This document shows, one piece after another, positions 54,181-64,000 of a stretch of DNA of 64,000 nucleotides. The DNA lies in assembly GCA_934047225.1 (NCBI GenBank), contig OW203984.1, positions 7,387,201 through 7,451,200 on the forward strand, read 5' to 3'. The notes under the pieces are model-generated. The model made no database searches, was not told the origin of the DNA, and was given only the letters and a program-made list of their open reading frames with translations. Each line of letters opens with the position of its first letter. Position 1 is the first letter of the stretch. A program made the translations under genes and the position numbers. The DNA is from Ypsolopha sequella (lineage: Eukaryota > Arthropoda > Insecta > Lepidoptera > Ypsolophidae).

Positions 54181-54745
54181 TTGCCAGCACCAATCTTATT
54201 TAAAAGACCACTTTGTGTTTTTCATACTACGAACACCCATAGTTTGAGGTCATCTGAAAATCTTCGCTTGGCAGTGCCAGTGCATACAACGTGTTTTTAT
54301 AGGAACTCCTTTACTGTGGAAGCTGTAAATCTGTGGAATGCCCTTCCTCTCACAATAAGACGAGCTCCATCATTAAAGCTATTTTAAACATTAGTCAAAC
54401 AGCATTCTCTTTCTCTTTGATCTTAAAGTTGTATGTATTTCTATTTGTTTCCATGTTAATACATATTTATTTATATAAAGTATATAATTTTACGTACGTA
54501 TTTTTTATTATTTATGTACATGTGTAAAGTTTATTTAATTTATCAATATGTTTTAAAGTGTGTAATTTATTCTGTGCACCGCTGTTTACATTTCTTTTTT
54601 AGGAGTTCTTACATCAAAAGGTTTTCTGGAAGAGATAGCTTTTAGTGATAAGACTGCCAATTGTACCCTTCTACTTATTATAAAACTGTTTCCTTTAATT
54701 TTCTTTTTTTTTGGTGTTCAATAAAGAATATTGTATTGTGTTGTA
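54181..54745 (+). pseudogene. LINE C-terminus and 3' tail
   Basis: The open frame ends LRLAVPVHTTCFYRNSFTVE and AVNLWNALPLTIRRAPSLKL, then F. This is the usual final segment of many LINE ORF2 proteins (R---V-----FY--SF---A--LWN-LP--IR---SL--F). The 3' region has TTCTGGAAGAGATAGCTTTT and GTGATAAGACTGCCAATTGT, then TTCAATAAAGAATATTGTAT. The reverse transcriptase core is absent. Confidence 0.7.
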
Positions 54746-55185
54746 TTGCAATGAAGTTTGTTTTGTTACATTCGTTTGTTGACACATACATTAACCTAAC
54801 CTCCTACAGAAATCTACGGCCCCATGGTTCTGTACAAAAATGATGCTTATATATTCTATATTGACGAAAAGAATTAATTGCACTTTACCTAATTAACTTC
54901 ATACACATTTTTGACACTCGCAAGGGAATCAAAACCTACGGAGCACTTCCAGTTGACTTAGAAACTTGAAATTTCGTTGAAATTAAAGCACACACATAGG
55001 AAAATATCTGAAAATTACAAATGTTTGATTATTTAGGAAGTTATCGGTAACCATTAGTAAGATGAGGTCACAGTAAGGTGAGTTTAATAGATACTCGTAG
55101 TTAAGTGTAAGTGACAAGTTAAGTTGGTCCTGCATAACTGCAAGTAAAGTTATTTACCATAATGTAATTTAAATGTACACGTATT
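54746..55185. other. No recognisable feature
   Basis: AT-rich. CTACAGAAATCTACGGCCCC near 54805 resembles a piece of the AGGGTTCCGTACC repeat at 13136-13155, but the rest does not follow. Confidence 0.4.
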
Positions 55186-55189
55186 GTGT

Positions 55190-55236
55190 GTTACGGAACT
55201 CTAGTGCGCGAGTGCAACTCGCACTTGGCCCATATT
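55190..55236 (-). repeat. GGCCAAGTGCGAG element head fragment
   Basis: TTACGGAACTCTAGTGCGCG, then GTGCAACTCGCACTTGGCC, in reverse orientation. Confidence 0.6.
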
Positions 55237-55529
55237 TTTATTTTTAACGTAGGCATACATATTATTGATTAACGAAATGAAGACAAACCCACAAATTTAT
55301 TATTTACGTCGTTTTTAAAGTTCAAAATTTTTTTATAGCTCAATAAATTTTTACAATTACGTTCTTGGAAAGCAAATTATTTTCCTGCTATATCTTTTTA
55401 GGGTTTCGTACCCAAAGGTAATTTAAAAACCGATAAAAACAACGAAAAAGTACAAAAGTGTGGTTATTTTCTTTACTCCTTACACGTAAAGAAAAAGACA
55501 GAGAGTCACTCTTCTGGAATAAGAGCGCC

Positions 55530-55958
55530 TTAAGAGGCTATGCGGATTTTATTTTTGTCACTGTCACTAGCGAAAAATCGCGCAGTGCGAGATGCGAGAG
55601 GGGCGGATTCAGGGCAAAAGGGAAAAAAGTTGGTTTTATATTTTTATTAAAAAAAACTAAAATAGCTAGCAAAATTTCAAATATTAAATCTCTAGATATT
55701 GTTGAAACACACCTAATAAAATATGTTTGAGTTCTGTAGATGGTTCCTATTCGTCAAACGAGGAGAAAAACTGTGTTTGAAGACCTCATTGCAACAATTA
55801 TTTCTATCGAGGAAAATTTATCCAAACATGTTTTCCAATTTCAAAACCCTAGATTATATAGTCAAAATGCATATACCAGAAATTTATTAAAATTTTCCGT
55901 GTATTTCATGAAATACACAGAAAAGAAACACCCGCAGTTTTTTCACATATCATCTTAA
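55530..55958 (+). mobile_element. TTAA MITE family A, intact copy (429 bp)
   Basis: TTAAGAGGCTATGCGGATTT to CACATATCATCTTAA. It is the closest relative of the 53.5-kb copy and has a short local GCGAGATGCGAGAGG duplication. Confidence 0.85.
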
Positions 55959-55989
55959 GTGACAATAATATAAAAAGGAATGCTTAGGT

Positions 55990-56210
55990 GGTTTGGACAT
56001 GTAGAGAGGATGAACGAAAGTAGAATGACGAAATAAATTCATGGTGCGCAAGTGGAAGGTACTACAGCAGGTCGCCCTAGATGGACGTATGCTGATCAAA
56101 TTGGCGACATATTGAAGAAGGGCAAGAGGCGAAAAAGGTGTGTCAGGATCGTAACAGATGGAAACCTGTAGTCTCTGCCTACCCCTCTGGGACACAGGCG
56201 TGAGTATTTA
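55990..56210 (+). pseudogene. LINE C-terminus
   Basis: Reads RMLRWFGHVERMNESRMTK, a stop, then GRPRWTYADQIGDILKKGK. With a shift it gives CQDRNRW-like remnants and ends with the equivalent of AYPSG. This is the common C-terminal region of a LINE class. The same family is at 5540-5800 in reverse. Confidence 0.7.
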
Positions 56211-56289
56211 TGTATTTATATATTATGTATACCCGTTTAATTCCCACATGGCTTAACTTTCAAAAGATTTTTTTTTATTTTTTTTCCGA

Positions 56290-56670
56290 GAATTTAAGTA
56301 ATTTTAGGACATAGTTTTCATTATTTTGGTATATAAATTAACCATTTAATTTTTAAGATTTTTTAAATAATTGTCCAATATGACATCCTTTGAGAATTTT
56401 AGACATTACACTGACTGTAATGATGTATGATTGCTTGTAAAAAAAAGTTGTCTGTCTACTCATCTGTCATCCAGCTGACAAATTAGTCGGAAGCAAATTA
56501 TTATAAATTTATCTTGATAGCAAAGGACAAATTTCAAAACAGCCATTTCTCAAGTGACGTCACACGAAGGCAAATGGAAGTTTTTTAGATCACAAGTTCT
56601 AAAATACACCGTATTAAACCAAAATCTCGAAATGGTTTTCGAATTAACACACCTTAACATAATTTAATCC
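56290..56670 (+). repeat. Interspersed repeat E, copy 2
   Basis: TTTTAGGACATAGTTTTCAT to TTAACACACCTTAA, closely following 2560-2965. Confidence 0.65.
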
Positions 56671-57440
56671 AATCGAATTTCACAATGTGCGATCTACTCT
56701 AGTATTTTTCAATTGATATCGAAAATCGAAAACTCAAACCCGTTCAAACCATTTATTTTCTGATATAATATACCAATACAGTGTTAAAAAAAAATTTACA
56801 AAAATTTTATAATGGAAGGAGTGATCAGTGACCATCTTAATTTTGCAGTTTTGTTTTATACAAATTGAAGATAATCTTATGAAACAAAACTGCGAAATTA
56901 AATTTGCAACTTTTGTTAAAATTTTATCCAGGTCTACTAACATATTAGAAATTATATTAGTAAATAAACATACTCTAAAATTATATGAGAGGGTGTGTGT
57001 ATGAGTGTAAAAGTATGTTTCGAAACACTCACAAATATTGGATATCGGTGCAAATGGTAATAAGTATTAGGTTGGTGATCGTAAATATAGATTTAACATC
57101 TATGAACTTTATTTTATGGACAATTTCGCGAGTGTGTAAGACGGCACGGGCTATTCGCTATGTTACCAAGTACTTTTAGGGTTCCGTCATACAAATGAAA
57201 CCCTTATACCTAGTGAAGCCTCGGTCACACCCCCGATACTTCATGTCCTCGCTCAAGTTATTTACCTACACTCTCACGCGCGCATCTGGCTTGTCCGCAC
57301 ACGCTTGTGTGTGTGCGTGAGCTAGTCTAGGGCTGGCAGCAAGCGTGTGAGCGTCGTCGATCGAGAGGGACAACATTTATAGTCAGCAACTTATATGATT
57401 CTCTTCCTAAATTTTAGCGTGGTTAATCCCTAGGTCCTAG
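56671..57440. other. Mostly unclassified
   Basis: AT-rich DNA. Near 56765-56945, ATAAAACTGCAAAATTAA-like words form a loose inverted pair (TTTTGCAGTTTTGTTT and AAACAAAACTGCGAAATT). A GT- and CpG-rich patch at 57280-57360 has no supported assignment. Confidence 0.35.
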
Positions 57441-57444
57441 TTCT

Positions 57445-57720
57445 GGTTTCCCATGGATAAATTTGTATTAAAAATACACACTCGGTACACCAGCGTTTCA
57501 CCTACAAATATTACGTCCCAACGTGGTGGGAGTGGGAGGTGAGCCCTATCGCCGTAAGTACTTTGGGCACAAACACACGATTTTTAGGACATACGGGTTT
57601 CCTCACTATGTTTTCCTTTACCGTTCAGAAAGTGGGAAGTACTTACCTATAAGCAAATACGATGCGCTCAACCGCTGATTGGACCTGCGTTTTACCCCTG
57701 AGTTACCGCCGCTTTTTCAT
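57445..57720 (-). mobile_element. tRNA-derived SINE, inverted copy
   Basis: The minus strand begins GCGGCGGTAACTCAGGGGTA, has CAGGTCCAATCAGCGG where the B box should be, then CGTGTGTTTGTGCCCAAAGT and CACGTTGGGACGTAATATTT. Confidence 0.65.
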
Positions 57721-57936
57721 AACTTTAAAAATAAATTAACATAAAAGAAAATGGCTTAGTTCATCGGAAGGAAGCAAATTTGAAAAATCTCCATTCTTTA
57801 TTGGTTGCTCCGTTTTCTAGGCATTCATATATACCACAATAACGAACCATATTGATTAAAAATCAGTATCGTAATAAAACATAACAAGATTTATACTTGC
57901 GATTGTCGGCACTTGATGAAACATAAAAAGCATCTC

Positions 57937-58025
57937 GATTTTGAACACAAACACTTGTACTATTTGTTTCATAACATAAAACAAATGTTATGAAACAAAT
58001 AGTACAAGTGTTTGTGTTCAAAATC
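57937..58025. repeat. Perfect inverted repeat, 41-bp arms, 7-base loop
   Basis: Arms 57937-57977 and 57985-58025 are exact complements. The left starts GATTTTGAACACAAACACTT and ends TTTCATAACAT. The loop is AAAACAA. No mismatch was found on reading. Confidence 0.9.
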
Positions 58026-58039
58026 AAGAAAACAAAACA

Positions 58040-58200
58040 AAATCACGAGAACGAGTGCTACTCGAGCTCTGCCCATAGATACCTGCCTCCAGACTAACTT
58101 GCGTGGGACCGCGGGGGACGTTAAATTCGCGCGGGGAGGTGAGTGGCGCTTCTTTACGTAGTAATACTTTATATTCTCTGCCTCGGTGCAAGTCTGCCTG
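58040..58200. other. CpG-rich patch with a donor-like GTGAGT
   Basis: GGGACCGCGGGGGACGTTAA, then CGCGCGGGGAG|GTGAGT. It could be a first exon or a repeat fragment. No coding frame is supported. Confidence 0.25.
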
Positions 58201-58231
58201 TCTGTCTACTAAGAAAAGCAGAATCACATGG

Positions 58232-59175
58232 TTAATTCGAAACCCATTTCGAGAATTTAATTAGCCGTATTTTAGAATTTGTGTTCTACAAAATCCCATG
58301 ATGGTGAATATTTTTACGAAAAAGCTGCAACTTCCATTTGCCCTCGTGTGACGTCACTTCAGAAATGGCTGTTAAGAAATGTGTCCTTTGCTATTAACGG
58401 GACACCTGACGCTGGAACACCAACAACACCAGGTTTTCAAGGGTTCATTGAAAGAAACTAGGTCTCTCCTCATAGTGAAGAAAATATATTTAATTTATCG
58501 ATCTTTTATCTAGGGATTCCAACTATAAACAAGATTTATACAGATGTATACTTTTGTCAAAAAAAAAAAGTTTTCCACCCTCTTTTTTTTGGTTTTCAAA
58601 CGTTCGTTTCAAAAACGCGGTTAAGAGATCAACTTGACTTTTTTTATAAAATAGGCAATAGAAATATGAAGGTATGTTACCTAAATCCAATATTTTTTTT
58701 CCCTACAAAATATTTCAGTATTAGCTAAAAGCACACCAATTTGTTGTTTCGCTGCGTGGTCACTAGTATTACGCGTCCAAGAACAAGAGGTCAAAGAGCA
58801 AACATATAATCGCCTCTATGAAAAGCAAATAAGGTATTTGCCATTAGACTTATTGTGCTGGACGGGTAATAAAAAAAGTTGCTAGGGTATGCCATCCTCT
58901 TGATAAATTTATAATAATTTGCGTTCGACTGATTTGACAGGTGAGTTGAGTTGACAGATGAGTTGACAGCCAGAGACAAACCACTTTTTATAAGCAATCG
59001 CACATCACAATCGGTATAATATCTAAAATTCTCAAGTGACGTCATAACCGACAATTCTTTAAGAAATAATTGAAAATTTATGGCTAATTTATATACCAAA
59101 ATAATGAAAACTATGTCCTAAAACGGCGTATATTCTATGAAAAAAAATTCAAAAAATATTTTTTTTTGTGTTAAG
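58232..59175 (-). repeat. Interspersed repeat E, copy 3, interrupted
   Basis: The inverted sequence follows 2965 to 2560. TTGCCCTCGTGTGACGTCAC lies before the interruption, and ACAAACCACTTTTTATAAGC and AATGAAAACTATGTCCTAAA after it. About 500 bp, including the MITE at 58490-58908, splits it. Confidence 0.65.
58490..58908 (-). mobile_element. TTAAGAGGATGGC MITE, copy 1
   Basis: Its inverted partner is 60499-60905. The minus strand begins AAGAGGATGGCATACCCTAG. Both copies encode the same short peptide, RMAYPSNFFYYPS. It is inserted in repeat E. Confidence 0.7.
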
Positions 59176-59499
59176 GCTATGGCATTTGAACCAATCCACT
59201 TTACAGAAACGGCAGACAGTAACTTTAAAAACACCTGGTGGCAAGCTTTTCATATTAATAAATCAAACCTTCCTCCATACTAAATGTATGAGAGTTTTAT
59301 TTTGCGTTTTCTGGGAATTCAAATACCTTGACCGCGGTTGACGCTACAGAGACATTTATATTCATTATCAGTAAGAGGATCCAACAGGATAAATTATTTT
59401 TGAAATAGAATTTGTATCGGAATGTTCTCTACTTTCTTTTTTAGATAAATTCATCTTTTGAAAATTCATATGGCATATGAAGCATGGAGCCGATCCTAC

Positions 59500-59752
59500 A
59501 GTGCTATAGGGCTCTTTTGGGGCGTGGTTTGGTTGTGTCCAAAATCGGAACTAACGCAGCTACCGCGGTCGCGGCACGATTTTTGACTGCTTGGTAAAAA
59601 TGGCGTATGTGTTCATTCACGCACAAAATTACTAAGTGCGATAGAGAAAAAATTACTAGCGCAGTCAAGATCAGACCTAATATACCGTGCCGCTACATAT
59701 TTTGTTTATTTTGTCACTGTCATTCACGTGCCAAAAGATCCTTGTAGCACTG
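59500..59752. mobile_element. hAT-like MITE (253 bp)
   Basis: CAGTGCTATAGGGCTCTTTT pairs with AAAAGATCCTTGTAGCACTG. Flanking 8-mers do not match clearly, so the class is tentative. Confidence 0.55.
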
Positions 59753-60106
59753 TTTATGCATTGACAGAATCCGTACATTCTACATTTGTAAAAGTATAAT
59801 TGCTGCCAAAAATCATGAGCATAAATCAAATTTATTGGTAAAGGTATTACTGTCCAACTTTACCCTACCCTGCTTAACCATCCCCGTGCCCGTGGTCAAG
59901 TTATTTGCCGCGCACTATATACGATTGACATTTATACTTTGGTACAAAATCGTACCTTGTTCCACGATTGAAAGTCTACACTATTTCGTACAGCTTGTGC
60001 AATGTATAAATAGGTCATATGTAAATAAAACAGATTACTTTAGGAAATAAGACCCAATTGCACTTTACTAAATTGAAAACAGCCAAACCTGACACATTTT
60101 TTACAG

Positions 60107-60429
60107 ATATATGGATTATGTATCGATTTCCTTTGCCGCCGTATACAAACTGGATGTGCTTATAGAGAAAGTTCCTCTGATCCACTTTTGCATCTTATTA
60201 TTTACTATCGTTACGGTAAGTGGATTTTCCTCCTTCGTTTTTAAGATACGGGACTGTATTTATATACGAAAAATAATTAAGAACATAAGAAACATTAGGG
60301 TCACGTCAGCTCCTTTTCAGTAATAATTTTTTGCATTTTATTGACTTAGCTTCTCTTAAACCTATGATGAAATGCGCTCGCCTAGAAAGCAGGAGAGTGA
60401 AGAGTCTGTCCACAGAAACGGACAAATGA
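60107..60429 (+). CDS. Possible two-exon 3' end of a host gene
   Basis: ACACATTTTTTACAG|A at 60106 and TTACG|GTAAGT at 60215 frame a 109-bp block. A second acceptor, TTTTATTGACTTAG, ends at 60349. Splicing 60107-60215 to 60350-60429 keeps one frame open: IYGLCIDFLCRRIQTGCAYR continuing to LLHLIIYYRY, then ASLKPMMKCARLESRRVKSL and STETDK, stop. The other frame of the first block, MDYVSISFAAVYKLDVLIEK followed by a hydrophobic stretch, is also open. The splice signals are good; the protein is not recognised and the intron (134 bp) is inferred. Confidence 0.35.
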
Positions 60430-60498
60430 CTGATACTACGCAAATGTCTCCAATAATTCTTCTGGAAAAGCTCGTGAAATCTCGGCTGGGTGAAGAAG

Positions 60499-60905
60499 TT
60501 AAGAGGATGGCCTACCCTAGCAACTTTTTTTATTACCCGTCCGGTACAATAAGTGCAATGGCAAAGACGTTATTTGCTTTTGATAGAGGCGGTTATATGT
60601 TGGCTCGTTGGCCTCTTTTTTTGGACGCGTAATACTAATGACCACGCAGCGAACAAGAAATTGGTGTGTTTTTAGCTAGTAATATTTAATATTTTGGAGG
60701 GAAAAAATATTGAATGTAAGTAGAATCCCTTCATATTTTTATTACCTATTTTATGAAAATAAAATCAAGTTGATCTCTTAACCGCGTTCTTGAAACGAAC
60801 GTTTGAAAACCAAAAAAAAAAAGACGGTGGAAAACATTTTTTTTGACAAAAGTATAAACCTTAACACATTGTTTATAAGTAGAATCCTTAGACAAAAGAT
60901 CAATT
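60499..60905 (+). mobile_element. TTAAGAGGATGGC MITE, copy 2
   Basis: TTAAGAGGATGGCCTACCCT begins the element and AGACAAAAGATCAATTAA is the far end. The interior matches 58490-58908 inverted, including AACGAACGTTTGAAAACCAA. Confidence 0.75.
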
Positions 60906-60970
60906 AATCAAATGTATTTTTTTCAATACAAGGAAAGTCCGAATTTCTTCAAACGAATCCTCGAAAGTCT

Positions 60971-61593
60971 GGCGTTGTTCATGCTCTATGCTCGCGTTTG
61001 GACAATTTTAAAATATTTTTAACAAGGAGAAAAAAAATCCGAAAGATCAGTAAAATCACGGAAAACGTAATTTGGCTTTGGAACTAGTATAATCAGTCTA
61101 CTGATCTAACCACAAAATAAAATATTTTTTAACTGTAGAGTAAAGAAATTAAAGTAGCCTATACAGATTTTTATAATTTTTTATTTCCTTTCGTTACTTT
61201 AAAAGAACTACTCAAACATTCTACATTTTTCCTGTACAGAAAAATTACGTAAAAATAATTTCAATGTTTGTTGTATTTTTTTTTAAATAACAAAAGGAAA
61301 AAAATCCTAAAATTTTACATAAATAAGGTAATTTGATGAATTTACCCTAAAAAAAATATATCTCAATTTGGAACAAAAAAAAATTTTTTTTCTGTTTACT
61401 ACGCCAAATAACGTTTTTCGTGATTTTAGTGATCTTTCCAATTTTTTTTCTCAAAGATTGTGATACTTGTGTCAAATCTGAAAAACTATAATGTAGTTTA
61501 ACTTCTACACTACTTACACACATTATATTTGTTAAAAATATTTTGTTTTAATATGCTAAATTGTGCAAACGCGAGAGCATGTTTGGCACAACC
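60971..61593. mobile_element. Large foldback element (about 620 bp)
   Basis: The outer arms GGCGTTGTTCATGCTCTATG and CTCGCGTTTGGACAATTTT pair with AAATTGTGCAAACGCGAGAG and CATGTTTGGCACAACC. Inner arms GATCAGTAAAATCACGGAAA and GTGATTTTAGTGATCTTTCC also pair. No coding content. Confidence 0.7.
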
Positions 61594-61879
61594 GACCCTT
61601 AAAGGGCAGAACTTACAGCCTTTGTCCTTTGTCTACATGGAAGTTTGAGACAACTTCCAGTTAGTTTGGAAGATTATGTTTGTTTAGATTAGTATGAAGA
61701 TTCACTTAAGTACTTCGCTTATTTATTTGTTTATCGTGTGGCAACTTTAGTGTTACGTAATAATTATATTATATAGTATTCAAGTAAAAACTCAATGGTT
61801 CCGTACCTTTGGTGAGAAAGCAATATTTGTGGAATTACAACGATATCTGATCTTCCGTCTGTTACAAAGTTATACATAC

Positions 61880-62005
61880 GGATGGTGCCAAAGTTTTTGT
61901 CCATTCTTAAGTTGCTCCTCCGAAGAACGTCCCATATATTTTGTTCCTGACGATGCGAATCGCCTCGTGTTCAGAGTGGACTGAAAGTTTGGCGCGATAT
62001 ATACC
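61880..62005. mobile_element. CGCGCCAAACTT MITE, partial copy 2
   Basis: CCCATATATTTTGTTCCTGA, CGATGCGAATCGCCTCGTGT and AAAGTTTGGCGCGATATATA match 25310-25388. Confidence 0.6.
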
Positions 62006-62013
62006 TAAAACGC

Positions 62014-62309
62014 TGTGACGTGCAAAGAACTTTTTTCCGGAAAAGTATTTAGAAGGTCAAGTTTGACAATAAAAAAAATATGAAAAAATTTAAATAACAC
62101 TTTGAAAAAAGGAAGTTTGTATGACGCCAGGGTAGGCACTGCCTACCCTAGAGAGTATTATATTATCTGTGCCTAGAGCAAACATTTTCATACCAACTTT
62201 TTTTTCTCAAAGTGATATATACATTTTTTCATATTTTTTTTATTGTCAAACTTTTTTATTGTCAACCTTCTGATTGCTTTTCCGAAAAAAAGTTATATGC
62301 ACGTCACTG
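62014..62309. mobile_element. Foldback MITE with GTGACGTGCA ends
   Basis: GTGACGTGCA...TTTTTTCCGG pairs with CCGAAAAAAAGTTATATGCA and CGTCAC. ACAATAAAAAAAATATGAAA pairs with a matching right arm. The centre is the palindrome AGGGTAGGCA|CTGCCTACCCT. Confidence 0.7.
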
Positions 62310-62499
62310 CTAAAACGCGAATTCCCAACTGCCAAGTGTAACTGCGAAATAGTTTCATAGTCTCAATACATCTAACAACTAGCCCCGAGAGAGAAATGTC
62401 GTCCCATTACATTAACTAATCAGTGTTTTTGCATAGATTTGACTATATGTATCTCACTCTCGCTTACACAGGGGAATCTCTATTTATATAACCACGTGA

Positions 62500-62715
62500 T
62501 GTTAGCTCAGCCAATCACAGCGGGTTAAGGCGCCTCTTTCCATCCATCCATCAGCATAGTTCGTCCACTGCTGGACATAAGCCTTTCCAGGACTTTGCCA
62601 CTCCCGGCGGTCATTCTGGAAGAATTGCCCATACTCACACACGCTGGGCAGGCGGGTTGGTGAGCGCGGTGCCGGAACCCTCGCACCAGTGACGCCGCTG
62701 CCCATCCACAGTCTG
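62500..62715 (-). pseudogene. RTE-like LINE C-terminus
   Basis: The plus strand has CGTCCACTGCTGGACATAAG. The minus strand reads NDRREWQSPGKAYVQQWTNY. As at 7985-8092 this is the end of an RTE-like protein. The neighbouring 62720-62915 stretch is GC-richer and may belong to the same element. Confidence 0.6.
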
Positions 62716-62915
62716 TTTCATATAAGGCCCGGCTATTAGGGATGGATATACCGCCATCTATCGGTCCCAGGCATGGTAGGTCTCCTGGTTTTTTGCCTAT
62801 GAGCTGTCCTCTTACTCTCCCCCGAATTACTTCGAGGGGGTCTCCAAGTAAGATGGTGGTATCTCCACAGTCGAGCCTGGCATCAGCTCTACCACCTGTA
62901 TCTTTGCAGTGTCAT

Positions 62916-63262
62916 CCGAAAATGACTCTCTTGATAAAGTTATTTATCTAAAACGGTACCTATGTTTAAAAAATATAAAAATATATATTTTATTTGTTAA
63001 AAAGAAAATGCATGAAAATATGGTTCAAAGTCAAGCTGTTTTTTGACGAAAATTAAGTAAAATTGGTTATTTCTTTGAAACAACTAATGGTATTTGTATG
63101 GCTTTTGCACTAATATACAAGTAAAATATTGTTTAGAAAAATAATTTATGAAATATTTTTCCATCGCTTCCATGTGAAAAGTATTATTTTCTCCTATTTT
63201 GCGCTATCCGGAGACCCAGCGACTTCGTAAAGCAGTGCGCGCTGATATGAAAGTAAATTCCA
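62916..63262 (-). mobile_element. TTAA MITE family B, partial inverted copy
   Basis: GTCATCCGAAAATGACTCTC, AAATTGGTTATTTCTTTGAA and AAAAGTATTATTTTCTCCTA, then GCGCTATCCGGAGACCCAGC, are the complement of 15720-15360. Confidence 0.7.
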
Positions 63263-63289
63263 ATAATCATTAGGAAATAGCTATTACTT

Positions 63290-63450
63290 TTTTCCGACAC
63301 GCGATTTTTATAAAACAAAGCCTATATTCTTATCCAAATTCCATTTTGTCCACCTGTGAAAATAACCTGAAAATCCATGCAGTAGTTTCGGAGATGTGCG
63401 CGAACAAACAAACAGACAGACAGACAGAAAATTATTCTAAAAATCGCTGA
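63290..63450 (+). repeat. SINE tail with ACAGACAG repeats
   Basis: AATCCATGCAGTAGTTTCGG, then AGATGTGCGCGAACAAACAA and (ACAG)n, typical of RTE-related lepidopteran SINEs. Confidence 0.5.
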
Positions 63451-63754
63451 TTTGTGTTCTATTACTCCTTTTTAGTCACGCTCTTTCTATTTTTTATACA
63501 TTTCTTCAATGTACAGACATACCGGGTTCTTACCTTATTTTTCTTCTCTTTAATTAATGTATTGATATTGACAATTGATATAATTAATATTGATAAGTTA
63601 ATACACCTACATGAACTATTATTGTCTAACATCATATGTATTGTCTAACTTCAACGCCTATCGCTGTCGCTTCCAAATAAAGCGTGATTGACTAAAAATT
63701 ATATCACTCATCATGTTTAGCTAATCACGATGCCTTTGAAAGCAATAGCGTAAG

Positions 63755-63860
63755 CGATAGTGCCCCTAGCGGTTTACCAGGGGAACCAGAATTTCTAATA
63801 CAAAATATTTGGCGCATAGTCGCTAACGTGTTTTGAGCTAAAGCTAGGTTCCTTTTTCCA
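63755..63860 (+). repeat. Interspersed repeat AATTTCTAATACAAAAT, copy 2
   Basis: CCTAGCGGTTTACCAGGGGA, AATTTCTAATACAAAATATT and CGCTAACGTGTTTTGAG match 50640-50700. Confidence 0.5.
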
Positions 63861-64000
63861 GTCTGAACAGGTGTTATAAATGAGTATGGCTGTCTTGTCA
63901 CCCATGGGTCCAGCCTTCAACAATTCGACCCGTTTCACATGTCAACTATTCCTGGTGCTCAATTTGACGAAGGTCACTCCGGATTAGGGTTGCCAGGTGG
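63861..64000. other. No recognisable feature
   Basis: The last bases of the window hold no supported feature. Confidence 0.4.

Noticed and set aside
58040..58200. Promoter or CpG-island first exon
   Set aside because: Only one donor-like site and a CpG patch support it; there is no initiation signal or linked coding exon that I can defend.
1..64000. LTR retrotransposon or endogenous virus
   Set aside because: I saw no long direct repeats with TG...CA ends, no primer site, and no gag, protease, integrase or envelope signatures.

Overview
The window looks like AT-rich, gene-poor nuclear DNA of a moth or butterfly. The evidence is a set of interspersed repeats known from lepidopteran genomes: the element with the head GGCCAAGTGCGAGTCGGACT and the tail TACGGAACCCT, the CCGACTTCAAAAAA element, the GCCCGCGGCTTTGCCCGCG SINE head, and LINE C-termini ending in a (Y/F)VQQWT-like or TYADQIGDIL-like peptide. 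No complete host gene, rRNA, functional tRNA, LTR retrotransposon or CRISPR array was found. All coordinates come from reading by eye, so element edges are usually good to a few bases for terminal-repeat elements and to tens of bases for LINE and SINE fragments.

Layout. 0.5-8 kb: hAT-like ends and a MITE, foldback elements, a three-copy exon-like tandem repeat (3.5-3.9 kb), LINE tails and a 474-bp TTAA MITE. 8.4-15.7 kb: a possible exon, more TTAA MITEs, a 1-kb long-arm foldback, a reverse-strand reverse transcriptase fragment and head-to-tail MITEs. 17.0-23.3 kb: the main item, a 6.35-kb DNA transposon with 36-bp terminal inverted repeats and possible ATAT target duplications. It carries a broken transposase-like gene and has been split by two LINEs in opposite orientations. 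23.4-30 kb: LINE tails, a 3 x 140-bp tandem repeat and SINE pieces. 30.7-32.9 kb: reverse-strand LINE relics. 32.9-33.9 kb: a 23-bp minisatellite with a 92-bp higher-order period. 34-42.5 kb: a tRNA-derived SINE, nested MITEs, a mariner relic and a hairpin with a 14-bp target duplication. 42.5-49.8 kb: a possible exon, full-length GGCCAAGTGCGAG elements, the second 474-bp MITE and a SINE carrying a 29-bp tandem array. 50-64 kb: foldbacks, more TTAA MITEs, LINE ends, a perfect 41-bp-arm palindrome, and possible exons at 53.4 and 60.1-60.4 kb.

Most elements are non-autonomous: terminal repeats without a transposase. At least four TTAA-ended families are present, which suggests past piggyBac-type activity from elsewhere in the genome. 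The only nearly full-length protein-coding transposon is the 17-23 kb element. Its D...D...D motifs, terminal repeats and possible 4-bp duplication suggest a Sola-like transposon (inference). The nesting order can be read directly in several places.
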